A stretch of DNA of 64,000 nt from JAUIAI01 sp963732405 (lineage in GTDB: Bacteria; Pseudomonadota; Gammaproteobacteria; Burkholderiales; Burkholderiaceae_E), in contig CAVSZG010000001.1 in assembly GCA_963732405.1 (NCBI GenBank), positions 124,001 through 188,000 of the forward strand, given 5' to 3'. Below the pieces are notes generated by a model that saw only the letters and a list, made by a program, of their open reading frames with translations, was not told the origin of the DNA and did no database searches. The position numbers and the translations under genes are program-made. Of the stretch, positions 1-8,264 are shown in pieces. The first letter of the stretch is position 1. Each line of letters begins with the position of its first letter.

Positions 1-697
1 GATACGGCTTGCCGTAGAACACGGGAAAGACCCGTGTCCGGTCAGCCAGATCATTGGCAAACCAGCCTGGCTCCAGTGAGGGAAAGTCTTCACGCGGGGC
101 CACCAGATCCGGATTGCCCACGAGCAGCAGGCGACGCTGTCGCATCAGCGACTGGTAAAGCAGTTCCTGACGCCCGGCATTCCAGTCCAGCGCACTGAGC
201 AATACGATCGCATCCACCGCGTCGTACGCCGCCGCGTCGTCTTCGAGCAGGATGGCGTGCGGCGCGAGAGTCTCGATCTCGGAGTCGCGGGTCGCGGCAA
301 AGCCCCACTGCATCGATTCCGGATACTCGGCCAGCCCGACCGCCAGGGCATCACGACTGGAGATCACATCGGCATCGGCCAGATCAAAACCCCAGCGGCG
401 GTATTTGTCGGCCGTGCGGCTGCTGGGAAAGCTCGCGCCATTGGTCAGCACCAGCACCTGCTTGCCGGCCGCGCGCATCTGGCCGACCCGCTCGGCAGCC
501 TGGGGTACGGGCGCGTCCCCCACGTTCAGCACGCCGAAACCATCGAGCACGAAGGCGTCGAATTCATCGAACAATTCGCGCAGATCGGCACGCACTTCGC
601 CATTGCCGGGAAAGTCGGCCGGCGGCATGCGCGGGCGGACCTGTTCGTATCGCTCGAAAGCCTTGTACGGTGTGATTCGGTCGGCTGGGTCGGTCAC
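1..697 (-). CDS. HAD superfamily class IIA hydrolase (NagD/TIGR01459-like), 3' end cut off by the window
   Basis: Reads leftwards from a GTG start at 697 (product begins MTDPADRITPYK) and runs off the window start, so about 232 codons are visible. HAD motif I is the LDGFGVLNVG segment at about residues 51-60, with the nucleophilic Asp52. The second motif-I aspartate is replaced by Phe, as in the class IIA subgroup whose motif reads DxWGVL. Motif II is VLVLTNGAS at about 81-89. These enzymes are cytoplasmic phosphatases acting on small sugar phosphates or nucleotides; the substrate cannot be predicted. It is divergent from the HisC-like gene with about 105 bp between them. Family confidence is good; function is uncertain. 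Confidence 0.75.
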   Translation of the reverse strand, partial: MTDPADRITPYKAFERYEQVRPRMPPADFPGNGEVRADLRELFDEFDAFVLDGFGVLNVGDAPVPQAAERVGQMRAAGKQVLVLTNGASFPSSRTADKYRRWGFDLADADVISSRDALAVGLAEYPESMQWGFAATRDSEIETLAPHAILLEDDAAAYDAVDAIVLLSALDWNAGRQELLYQSLMRQRRLLLVGNPDLVAPREDFPSLEPGWFANDLADRTRVFPVFYGKPY

Positions 698-802
698 GGA
701 GAATCCTCGGGGCTGGGGGCAAGGCCGGTCGGGCCTTCAGCCCTTCGTCCTTGAGCCCTTCGTTATACCATTTGCGGCCATCCACGATGCTTTGTCATCA
801 CC

Positions 803-1909
803 ATGCCGATCCCGTTTACCGCCCTGGTCGCCAGCCTGCCTGCCGCCATTCCGTTTGTCGCGCCCGAGGCCATGGAGCGCGAGCGTGGCCGACTGTTCCG
901 GGCGCGTATCGGTGCCAATGAAAGCGCCTTCGGTATTTCACCCAAGGCGCTGGCTGCCATCATCGAAGGCGCATCCGGGGTGGCCTGGTATGGCGACCCG
1001 GAGAATCATTCATTGCGCGAAGCGCTGGCCGCGCGTCATGGCGTGTCCATCGATGAAATCTGCGTGGATGCCGGCATCGATTCGCTGCTGGGCCTGATCG
1101 TGAGAATGCTGGTGGCACCCGGCGCATCGGTGGTGACCTCGCGGGGCGCCTATCCGACCTTCAACTATCACGTGGCCGGATTCGGCGGCGTGCTCAACCT
1201 GGTCGATTACAACGACGATCACGAGGACGCGCTGGCTCTGGTGGAGCGGGGACGCGAGTGCCGGGCGCCCCTGATCTATCTGGCCAACCCGGACAATCCG
1301 ATGGGCACCTGGCATGCGGCCCAGACCATTGACCGCGCGATTGCCCAGGTGTCCCCGGGCAGCGTGCTCGCCCTGGACGAAGCCTATGCGGAATTCGCGC
1401 CGGCCGGCGTCATTCCGGGCATCGATACCCGCTGTGACCGGGTGCTGCGCCTGCGCACCTTCTCCAAGGCCTATGGCATGGCCGGCATGCGGATCGGCTA
1501 TGCCATAGGCCATCGGGACCTGATCACCGGTCTGAACAAGGTGCGTAATCAGTTTGCGGTGAACCGGCTGGCTCAGGCCGCGGCGCTGGCCTCGCTGCAT
1601 GACGACGATTTTCTGGCCCAGGTGCAGGACCGGGTTCAGGCTGGTCGCGAACGGATCTATGCACTGGCGGCGCGTCATGAGTTGGCCTGGCTACCCTCGG
1701 CGACCAACTTCGTCGCCGTTGACCTGGGCACGACCGAGCGCGCGACCCGGGTGCGTGATGCCTTGCTCGACCAGGATGTGTTCGTGCGCATGCCCGGCGT
1801 TGCCCCGCTGAACCGGACCATCCGCATTGGCGTGGGCCGCGACGACGAGCATGAATGGCTCAGCCAGGCGTTGGCGAGCGTCATCGCGGCCGACGCGGCC
1901 AGGGGCTGA
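803..1909 (+). CDS. HisC-like PLP-dependent aminotransferase
   Basis: A 368-residue fold type I aminotransferase of the histidinol-phosphate aminotransferase family, which normally runs 350-370 residues. Visible motifs are NPDNPMG at 162-168, LDEAYAEF at 191-198 (Asp and Tyr that contact the PLP ring), and TFSKAYGMAGMRIGY with the Schiff-base Lys222 and the phosphate-binding Arg230. Because HisC paralogues also transaminate aromatic amino acids and other substrates, and no his genes are nearby, I do not assign hisC. It is convergent with msrA, about 47 bp apart. Confidence 0.82.
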   Translation: MPIPFTALVASLPAAIPFVAPEAMERERGRLFRARIGANESAFGISPKALAAIIEGASGVAWYGDPENHSLREALAARHGVSIDEICVDAGIDSLLGLIVRMLVAPGASVVTSRGAYPTFNYHVAGFGGVLNLVDYNDDHEDALALVERGRECRAPLIYLANPDNPMGTWHAAQTIDRAIAQVSPGSVLALDEAYAEFAPAGVIPGIDTRCDRVLRLRTFSKAYGMAGMRIGYAIGHRDLITGLNKVRNQFAVNRLAQAAALASLHDDDFLAQVQDRVQAGRERIYALAARHELAWLPSATNFVAVDLGTTERATRVRDALLDQDVFVRMPGVAPLNRTIRIGVGRDDEHEWLSQALASVIAADAARG

Positions 1910-1919
1910 TCCTGTTCAT

Positions 1920-1947
1920 GCGCAGGGCCATCGCGGCCACCCTGCGC
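1920..1947. terminator. Inverted repeat between convergent aminotransferase and msrA genes
   Basis: GCGCAGGG at 1920-1927 pairs perfectly with CCCTGCGC at 1940-1947 around a 12-base loop. It sits between two convergent genes, where a bidirectional terminator is expected, but neither side has a T-tract. It could be Rho-assisted or chance. Confidence 0.3.
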
Positions 1948-1956
1948 CGCTTCGCC

Positions 1957-2631
1957 TCACGAACCGACGCGATTGCCCCATAGTTGCTGCAAGCGGGCAT
2001 CACGACCACACCCGGTGCGGTAATAGTGATAACGCAACGGATTCTTCAGGTAGTAGTCCTGATGATAGGACTCGGCCGGATGGAACCGGCCGGCCGCGGT
2101 GATCTCGGTGATGATCGGCGCGCTGAACGGCTTGTTCATCGCCAGCGCCTCACGCGAGGCCACAGCTAGCCGGAATTGTTCGTCGTCGACCGGAAAGATG
2201 GCCGGACGATATTGCGTGCCCTTGTCGCAGAACTGGCGATCCTTCGTGGTCGGATCGTGATTCAACCAGAACACTTCGAGCAGCTTGTCGTAGGACACCT
2301 TGCCCGGGTCATAGATCACCTGAACCGCTTCGGTGTGACCGGTACTGCCGTCCGAAATGGACCGGTAGGTCGGGTCGGTCGTTTTGCCACCCGTGTACCC
2401 GGACGTGGTCGACACCACGCCGTCGAGCTCATCGAACGGTTTTTCCATGCACCAGAAGCAACCACCGGCAAATATCGCCGTAGCCTGGCCAGGCAAGGCG
2501 ACCGGCGCCTGGGCGGGCATGGTGTCGTCGGCCATCGCCAGACCGCCTGGCGCAGCGCCCGGAACGATCAGCCAGGGTATCGACAGGATGGCCGCGGCGG
2601 CCAACAGCAGCAGCGTGATTGTTCGGTTCAT
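1957..2631 (-). CDS. msrA: Peptide methionine (S)-S-oxide reductase MsrA, exported form
   Basis: Reduces methionine-S-sulfoxide in oxidised proteins. The catalytic GCFWC motif is intact, followed by the family segments SGYTGG and GHTEAVQVIYDP. I start at the ATG at 2631 rather than the longer frame: it gives a hydrophobic leader (MNRTITLLLLAAAA) typical of a signal peptide or membrane anchor, and it overlaps the msrB stop in an ATGA (2628-2631), implying translational coupling. Length is 224 residues. With the Tat-type leader on MsrB this makes an extracytoplasmic repair pair, presumably fed by a membrane thiol-transfer system not in this window. Confidence 0.9.
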   Translation of the reverse strand: MNRTITLLLLAAAAILSIPWLIVPGAAPGGLAMADDTMPAQAPVALPGQATAIFAGGCFWCMEKPFDELDGVVSTTSGYTGGKTTDPTYRSISDGSTGHTEAVQVIYDPGKVSYDKLLEVFWLNHDPTTKDRQFCDKGTQYRPAIFPVDDEQFRLAVASREALAMNKPFSAPIITEITAAGRFHPAESYHQDYYLKNPLRYHYYRTGCGRDARLQQLWGNRVGS

Positions 2632-3119
2632 GCCGGAATGAAGGCGAGCGCCACCCCGTTGTTGCAATACCGCTTGCCCGTGGGTTGCGGACCGTCATCG
2701 AACACATGGCCTTGATGACCGCCACATCGCACGCAGTGATATTCGGTGCGCGGCAGGATCAGCTTGAAGTCGACGCTGGTGCCCAGCGCATCGGGTAGAG
2801 GCTCGAAAAAACTCGGCCAACCCGTGCCGCTGTCGTATTTCGCCGCACTGTCGAACAGGGGCAGGCGGCAGCCCGCGCACACGAACCGGCCCGGCCGTTT
2901 CTCGTTATTGAGCGGGCTCGAAAATGGCGCTTCGGTACCCTCCTCGCGCAGCACGCGGAACTGGGCCGGCGTGAGCAACTCGCGCCATTGCGCCGGCGTC
3001 TTCTCGATCTTGTCGATGGGCGCGGCGGCATGGACGCGGCCATGGCGGTACAGCAGGCTCGAGGCAATTGCCGGGATCGCCAGCATCGCGCCGCGGCCCA
3101 GCAGGGTTCGTCTGTTCAT
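2628..3119 (-). CDS. msrB: Peptide methionine (R)-S-oxide reductase MsrB with Tat-type leader
   Basis: A 163-residue MsrB that reduces methionine-R-sulfoxide. It has the two zinc-binding CxxC pairs (CAGC and CVRC), the GTGWPSFF segment, and the catalytic cysteine in GKRYCNNG near the C-terminus (most homologues have RYCxNS). The chosen ATG at 3119 has an AGGAGT ribosome site just upstream. The leader MNRRTLLGRGAMLAIPAIA carries twin arginines and a hydrophobic stretch, suggesting Tat export. It is first gene of the msrB-msrA pair, overlapping msrA by four bases. Confidence 0.9.
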   Translation of the reverse strand: MNRRTLLGRGAMLAIPAIASSLLYRHGRVHAAAPIDKIEKTPAQWRELLTPAQFRVLREEGTEAPFSSPLNNEKRPGRFVCAGCRLPLFDSAAKYDSGTGWPSFFEPLPDALGTSVDFKLILPRTEYHCVRCGGHQGHVFDDGPQPTGKRYCNNGVALAFIPA

Positions 3120-3490
3120 TCTGACTCCTGAATTCGATGCCCGAGTGATTGCCGTAGACACAGCCAACAGACCCGGGGAGGGCAATCATCTATCGGACAG
3201 TCGGTCGGAAACACGGGCTCAACCTTACCAGTGCCCGCTCCAGGTTGCCCGATCAGACCTGCCGTGGCCCGGGGAACCGATCGGGCCGGATACTGTCGTC
3301 GACCATCACGGACCGTCTGTCCGGTGGTCGTTCGATAAGGGCAACATCAGGACGATCGTCCCACTGCCTATCGTTAGGCTTTGCACTTGTTCACGTCAGA
3401 ACGCCGATCCGCGGTTGCCAGGAGGTCACCGGATCGGGCCAATGCCCATCAATTTCCGAACTGCCGCTCGAGCGGCCGGACACCCTCAAC
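3120..3490. other. 371-bp intergenic region between divergent msrB and GH16 genes
   Basis: Must hold promoters for both genes. An AGGAGG sits near 3420, but no convincing reading frame follows it, and the long frame upstream of 3491 has no family resemblance. I see no clear sigma70 promoter, operator or structured RNA. Confidence 0.5.
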
Positions 3491-5608
3491 ATGACCGAGT
3501 TGTCTTTCTCTCTCGGCACCGCGCTGCGCATGCGCCTGCTCGCCCTGCCCTTGCTGATCGCGCTGATCGCGAGCTGTGGCGGCGAACCCACCACTGACCG
3601 GGCCGACCCGGCACTTGCCGATCATCCGTCGGACGAGCCGGCAGGATTCGCCACGACGATAGTCGGGGCCGACCCGCCACCGATCATCACCGGCAAGCCT
3701 TTGCAAGGACTGATCGAGCTGAACATGAGCGGCATCGGCAGCGCCGCCATGCTGGCCTCGCTGGACCCAGTGGACCCGGTGGACCCGGTCGGATCGGGCC
3801 CGAGATCGACCAAGGCCGATGCGTCGCTCAGGTCCTTGCCCGCCGGTCTGGACTTTCGGCGGATCGCGACCAGCACTCGCGACATCGGCGTGCGGGGCAA
3901 CGGGGGGCGCCGATACGTGACCTCGACCTTCGAGGTCCGCAATGCCATCCATTGCGACACGCCGGGGTCTTGCGCCGCTTATGGGACGGCACGGCGCAAC
4001 GTGACCCTGATCGCCATCTCGGCCCCACGGTCAATCGGGCAATCGGCCATTTCACGGCTGTTACGGGCCGATTCGCGGGCTGCGGATCCGGTCATCGCAG
4101 CCAGCATCATGCCCAGCCATGGCGTGAACGCCGATGCCTCGGCGGCCCTCGCCGGACGCGAGTCGTTCCAGGTGTTTCGGGAAGGTGAACTGCCGCCGCC
4201 GCAGTCCGGTGCAAGCTTCGTGCTGCCCTATGGATTCGTGGTCAATCAGAAAAGCGGATCCGGTCGCACGCTGGCGGCCAACCCGGCACCCGGTCAGTTC
4301 GACGGCCTGGTGACAATTGCGTATTCGATGCCGCTGCAGGCCGATCCGGCCGATGATCCGGTCGGCATCAATGCGTTGTTCCAGTTCGCCGAAGACGACA
4401 ACACCCGGGTCACGCAGTCCCTGGAGGAACGAAACCCGGCGGGCGACAAGGCCGCTGAATTGCGACGAGTGGTACTCGGCGCCAGCGAAGTGATGGCGCT
4501 GGGTTGTGATCGCACGCCGACGATCGCTGCGAACCAACTGTGTCGCGTGCGCCTGAGCGGATCCGCCGAAGCGCCCCTGTCCTGGATCATCGATACCGAC
4601 GAACCGGGCATGGTGCCGGTTGCCGAACTGACCGATGAGTTCGACAGCAGTTCGCTGGATCGCGGCAAATGGTGTACCCGCTTCGTGTTCGGCGGGCTGC
4701 CCGGCGAAGAAGGACGCAATCAGATTCAACCCGGCTTCGCCGATGCCTTCTGCCAACGCTTGGACCAGTTCGGCGGTGGCCGCGGCGATGTGGTCAACGA
4801 CGAGCAGCACCGATATCGCGATGTTGATTCACAGGGCAATCTGTTGCACGTGGTCAGCGACGGAACGCTCAAGCTGCGGGCCGCCAGGACGCTGCCCGAC
4901 CCGTTTCCGAATCCACAGTGGGCGAACTTCGTGAATCTGCCGCGCAATGACGGCCTGGTTGCCTATGAGTCGGCCATGATCAGCAGCAAGGCGACCTTCA
5001 AGCCAGGCGCAGGCGTCGCTTACCTGATCCGCGCGCGCATCCGCACACCTGATGTGCAGGGCACGTTTCCCCAGGTGTGGCTGTATCCGGAAATGACCGC
5101 GGCAGGCAGCCAGTGGCCACCCGAGATCGACATCTATGAAGGCGCCCTGAACCGCATCGAAGACAATGAATTCCAGTTCTCGCAGAGTGCGCGCCTGTAT
5201 GCGCCGCCTGGCCAGACCTCGGGCCAGACCGATTCACGTAAGCGCGAACGCACCTACATCAACAATCCTCTGGTCAATCCGTTTGAACCCGGCTTCACCG
5301 GCCAGCTGCCTGGCTATGAACCGGTCAATGATCGTTGGGTATCGGCCATCTCGCAGAAGGACCGATGGATCGAGGTCGGCGCGCGCTGGGATGTGAATGG
5401 CGTGTGCTTTTTCGTCGGCGAGGTCACGACCGTGTGCGAGAACTATCGCTGGGTGACCAATGTCGGTGAGCCGGCCAATCCGGCGGTGATGATTCTGAAT
5501 CTGGCCGTGGGCGGCAATTTCGCCGGTCGGCATGGAATCGAAGCCGACCGTTTCCCGACCCATGCCGAGGTGGACTGGGTGCGGACCTGGCGGATCACGA
5601 CGCCGTGA
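3491..5608 (+). CDS. Secreted lipoprotein with C-terminal GH16 beta-glucanase-type domain
   Basis: About 705 residues. An N-terminal hydrophobic stretch ends in LIALIASCGG, a lipobox, so the protein is probably exported and lipidated. A second in-frame ATG at 3530 (MRLLALPLL) would give a cleaner signal peptide and may be the true start. Residues of roughly 40-370 match nothing I recognise and include a threefold DPV repeat. The C-terminal part starts near ELTDEFDSSSLDRGKW and holds the GH16 signature EIDIYE (coding bases 5123-5140) with catalytic Glu545 and Glu550 (numbered from 3491), then VMILNLAVGGNFAG. GH16 enzymes cut beta-1,3/1,4-glucans or galactans; the substrate is unknown. No polysaccharide-utilisation genes adjoin it. 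Confidence 0.82.
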   Translation: MTELSFSLGTALRMRLLALPLLIALIASCGGEPTTDRADPALADHPSDEPAGFATTIVGADPPPIITGKPLQGLIELNMSGIGSAAMLASLDPVDPVDPVGSGPRSTKADASLRSLPAGLDFRRIATSTRDIGVRGNGGRRYVTSTFEVRNAIHCDTPGSCAAYGTARRNVTLIAISAPRSIGQSAISRLLRADSRAADPVIAASIMPSHGVNADASAALAGRESFQVFREGELPPPQSGASFVLPYGFVVNQKSGSGRTLAANPAPGQFDGLVTIAYSMPLQADPADDPVGINALFQFAEDDNTRVTQSLEERNPAGDKAAELRRVVLGASEVMALGCDRTPTIAANQLCRVRLSGSAEAPLSWIIDTDEPGMVPVAELTDEFDSSSLDRGKWCTRFVFGGLPGEEGRNQIQPGFADAFCQRLDQFGGGRGDVVNDEQHRYRDVDSQGNLLHVVSDGTLKLRAARTLPDPFPNPQWANFVNLPRNDGLVAYESAMISSKATFKPGAGVAYLIRARIRTPDVQGTFPQVWLYPEMTAAGSQWPPEIDIYEGALNRIEDNEFQFSQSARLYAPPGQTSGQTDSRKRERTYINNPLVNPFEPGFTGQLPGYEPVNDRWVSAISQKDRWIEVGARWDVNGVCFFVGEVTTVCENYRWVTNVGEPANPAVMILNLAVGGNFAGRHGIEADRFPTHAEVDWVRTWRITTP
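3762..3788 (+). repeat. Three tandem 9-bp units in the GH16 lipoprotein
   Basis: TGGACCCRG occurs three times in direct succession and encodes (D-P-V)x3. It is a simple in-frame repeat in a linker-like region. Confidence 0.8.
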
Positions 5609-5678
5609 CTGTGCCAACACGCTGGCGCGACGGCGTTCGCACGGGCGCCGGCTGGCACCGGCTAAATGGCATCGCGGC

Positions 5679-7102
5679 TCAGGAACGCACGGCCAGCTCG
5701 CGGATCGCCCGCCAGGCCTGCCGCACCTGATCGTCGGTGGTATCAAAAGGCCCGATCTGGAAGCGGATCGCCACGCGTGAATCGATCCGGGTCTGGGTCA
5801 CATAGGTGCGGCCATCATCATTGATGGCACCCACCAGGGCAAGATTGGCCGCATCCAGCGCGTCGGCCGAGTGATCACCCCCGGGCGGTATCCAGCGGAA
5901 GGTGAACAGCGAGAGCATGGGTTCGGTGACGATCTCAAAATCGGCTTCCTGGCCGATGGTCTGGGCCAGTTCGCCGGCCCATTGCACATGGTTGCGGATC
6001 ATGGTGCGCAGGCCTTCAAGGCCATAGTGGCGCAGCAGAAACCAGAGCTTGAGCGCACGAAAGCGGCGACCGAGCGTGATCGACCATTCACTGAAATTCA
6101 CCACGCCGTCGCGACCATGGGTCTTCAGGTATTCGGGCTGGATCGCCAGGGTGCGCACCAGGGTGTCCGGATCGCGCACAAAATGAGCCGAGCATTCCAT
6201 CGGCGTACCCAGCCATTTGTGCGGATTGAACACGAGCGAATCGGCCAGTTCCACACCCTGCCAGATCGGCCGGAACTCGGGCAGATCATGGCCGATCCAG
6301 CCCAGGCCGCATCGACATGCAGAAACAGATTCTGTTCGCGCGCCAGCCTGCCCACCGCATCGATGCGATCGCAGGCGCCGAACGAGGTGCCGCCCACGCA
6401 GGCAATGATGCCGGCCGGCAGCAGGCCGGCGGCCCGATCGGCGGCAATCGCCTCGCCCATGGCCTGAACGTCGACCGACCAGGGCGATGCGCACGACGCC
6501 GGAATCTTGACCAGATTATCCTGGCCGATGCCGGCGATCCAGAGCGCCTTGTCGATCGAACTATGGGTGTGCCCTGACGCATAGATGCGTAACCTGGGCA
6601 GCCCGGACAAGCCGTGCTGGTTGCCCTGCCATTGCAGCGCGCGCTCGCGCATGGTCAGTACCGCGCACAAGGTGGCGGTGGACGCCGTGTCCTGGAGCAC
6701 GCCCTTGAAGCTGTCGGGCAATCCGGTCGCCTGGCGCAACCAGTCGACCATGCGGATCTCCAGCTCGGTCAGCGCGGGCGAGGTCTGCCAGAGCATGCCC
6801 TGGGCCGCCATGGCACCGGCCAGCGCCTCAGCGATCACGGCCGGTGGCGCCGCATTCGACGGAAAATACGCAAAAAACCGCGGATGCTGCCAATGCGTCA
6901 TCGCATCAGGAATGATGCGCTCGAAATCGGCGAAGATTTGCTCGAAAGGTTCGGCCTGCTCGGGGACGCCGACCGGGATACGCGCCAGCACGTCGCCCGG
7001 CGCGACCTGGGCGCGCACCGGCCGCGCCGGCAATCCCTCGCGATAATCCACGCTCCAGTCGGCTGCGCGGTGCAGCCAATGGCGAAACGCCTCGTTATCC
7101 AT
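5679..7102 (-). pseudogene. Aromatic-L-amino-acid decarboxylase family (group II PLP decarboxylase), single frameshift
   Basis: Two overlapping frames together make one full decarboxylase of about 474 residues, the usual family length. The 5' frame (start 7102) carries the N-terminal half through the PLP-contacting HVDAAWAGS motif. The 3' frame continues with the family sequence EFRPIWQGVELADS and FNPHKWLG, which carries the PLP lysine, and ends at 5679. The switch falls in the run at about 6278-6283; restoring one G (TGCCCGGAGTTCC instead of TGCCCGAGTTCC on the coding strand) reopens the frame. Either a sequencing/assembly indel or a recent knock-out. Members decarboxylate DOPA, tryptophan, tyrosine or related acids; the substrate is not predictable. 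Downstream of the ABM gene on the same strand. Confidence 0.82.
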
Positions 7103-7160
7103 GCTTGATTCGCCCAGGCAGTCACAAACGGGCCGAGCCGCTCAGCCCTTCGACCACGGT

Positions 7161-7469
7161 TCAGGCATCCGTGAGCACGTGAATGACGCGGCCGGCCAGC
7201 AGGTCCTTGACCTTGGCACCATAGGCCGCCATGTGCGGCGCGACCGAATGCGCCTTGAGCGCATCCGCGCTGGCCCATTTCTCGATGACCATGAAGGTAT
7301 CTGGGCCCAGAGGCGTCTGGATCTTGCCAAATCCGTCGGCGTCGACCACCGGGCCGTATTCGATGCAGCCCTGCTCGGCGCGCACGGCGGGTACATTGGC
7401 ATGAAACGCCTCGAGCACGGCGGCGCGCTGGCCCGGCTTGGCAGTGATGACAGCGACAACGTGAATCAT
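7161..7469 (-). CDS. Antibiotic biosynthesis monooxygenase (ABM) domain protein, YgiN-like
   Basis: A 102-residue single-domain protein with the small dimeric alpha/beta ABM fold: an initial strand MIHVVAVITAKPG, the segment EQGCIEYGP and the later strand TFMVIEKWASADALKAH. Relatives such as YgiN oxidise quinols or act in cofactor-free oxygenation. Here the substrate is unknown. It lies between the LysE-type exporter and the decarboxylase on the same strand, so the three may be co-transcribed. Confidence 0.8.
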   Translation of the reverse strand: MIHVVAVITAKPGQRAAVLEAFHANVPAVRAEQGCIEYGPVVDADGFGKIQTPLGPDTFMVIEKWASADALKAHSVAPHMAAYGAKVKDLLAGRVIHVLTDA

Positions 7470-7529
7470 GAACAGGTCTCCTCGATGGGTGGTCAGCGTC
7501 CTGACGCGCTGCGGTGAATCCTAGCAGGC

Positions 7530-8121
7530 TCAGCGCTGCGACCAGGCGGCCAGCGCCACCACGGCGAGCATGGCCAGTGCCATCGCAATATTGATGAGTC
7601 GCTGGGTAGCGGGCTGCAGATCGAGCTTGTGCAGACCAACGCCCGCAGCCAGCCACAACAGGTGAACCGGAACCCAGATGAGGTTCATGATCACGAATTT
7701 GATCATGATCTCCACCATCAGGCTGTCGGGCCAGAAGGCAAAGCCGCTGAACAATGCGGTATTGACCGCATAAGCCTTCGGGATTGATGGCCTGAAGCAT
7801 CAGGCCGGCGACCACGCCTGGCGTTCGTCTGGACTGCATGAAGGCAATGCGACTGCCCGAGAAAGCGATCCGCGCCGCCAGAAATACCAGATACGAGGCC
7901 GAGGCGAGCAGCAGGACGGTGCGCAGCCCCGGCACCGACAGGACCACCGCCGCCAGGCCGCTGACCACCGCCAGGCCGACCAGGTTGGTGCCGATGAACA
8001 GTCCGGCCAGAAATCGCAGCCCGGCCGCATAACCGAAGCCCGAGCCCACGCCGGCCGTGGTCAGCACGCCGGGACCGGGCGTGATGATCAGAAAAAAGAC
8101 GGCAGCAGCGAAGGTGAGCAC
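7530..8121 (-). pseudogene. LysE/RhtB family exporter, single frameshift
   Basis: The first frame starts at a GTG at 8121 and gives the LysE N-terminus: a hydrophobic helix, the ITPGPGVL motif and repeated transmembrane segments up to AINP. The expected continuation KAYAVNTALFSGFAFW lies in another frame, which ends at 7530 after two more hydrophobic helices. Removing one G near 7778-7782 (coding strand CCCGAAGGC to CCCAAGGC) restores a protein of about 196 residues, normal for LysE exporters of amino acids or related metabolites. The long continuation of the first frame, down to about 6898, is out-of-frame read-through. Either an indel error or a real loss of function. Confidence 0.8.
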
Positions 8122-8264
8122 CGCGCGATCTTACCCGCGTCGAGGTGTCGCCCTGACCGGCCCCTGCGCCAGGCCGCCGGGATCGGCGGCGCAGCGGTCT
8201 GGACGTTCAGCGCCGATCGCCGAACTGGCGGGCATGAGCGGCGCATTTCCCGCGCTGATGCCGC

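Noticed and set aside
3245..3490. 82-codon extension upstream of the GH16 lipoprotein
   Set aside because: It would bury the signal peptide and lipobox inside the protein.
6898..8121. 407-codon version of the LysE gene
   Set aside because: Only the first ~115 codons are LysE; the rest is out-of-frame read-through across the ABM and decarboxylase genes.
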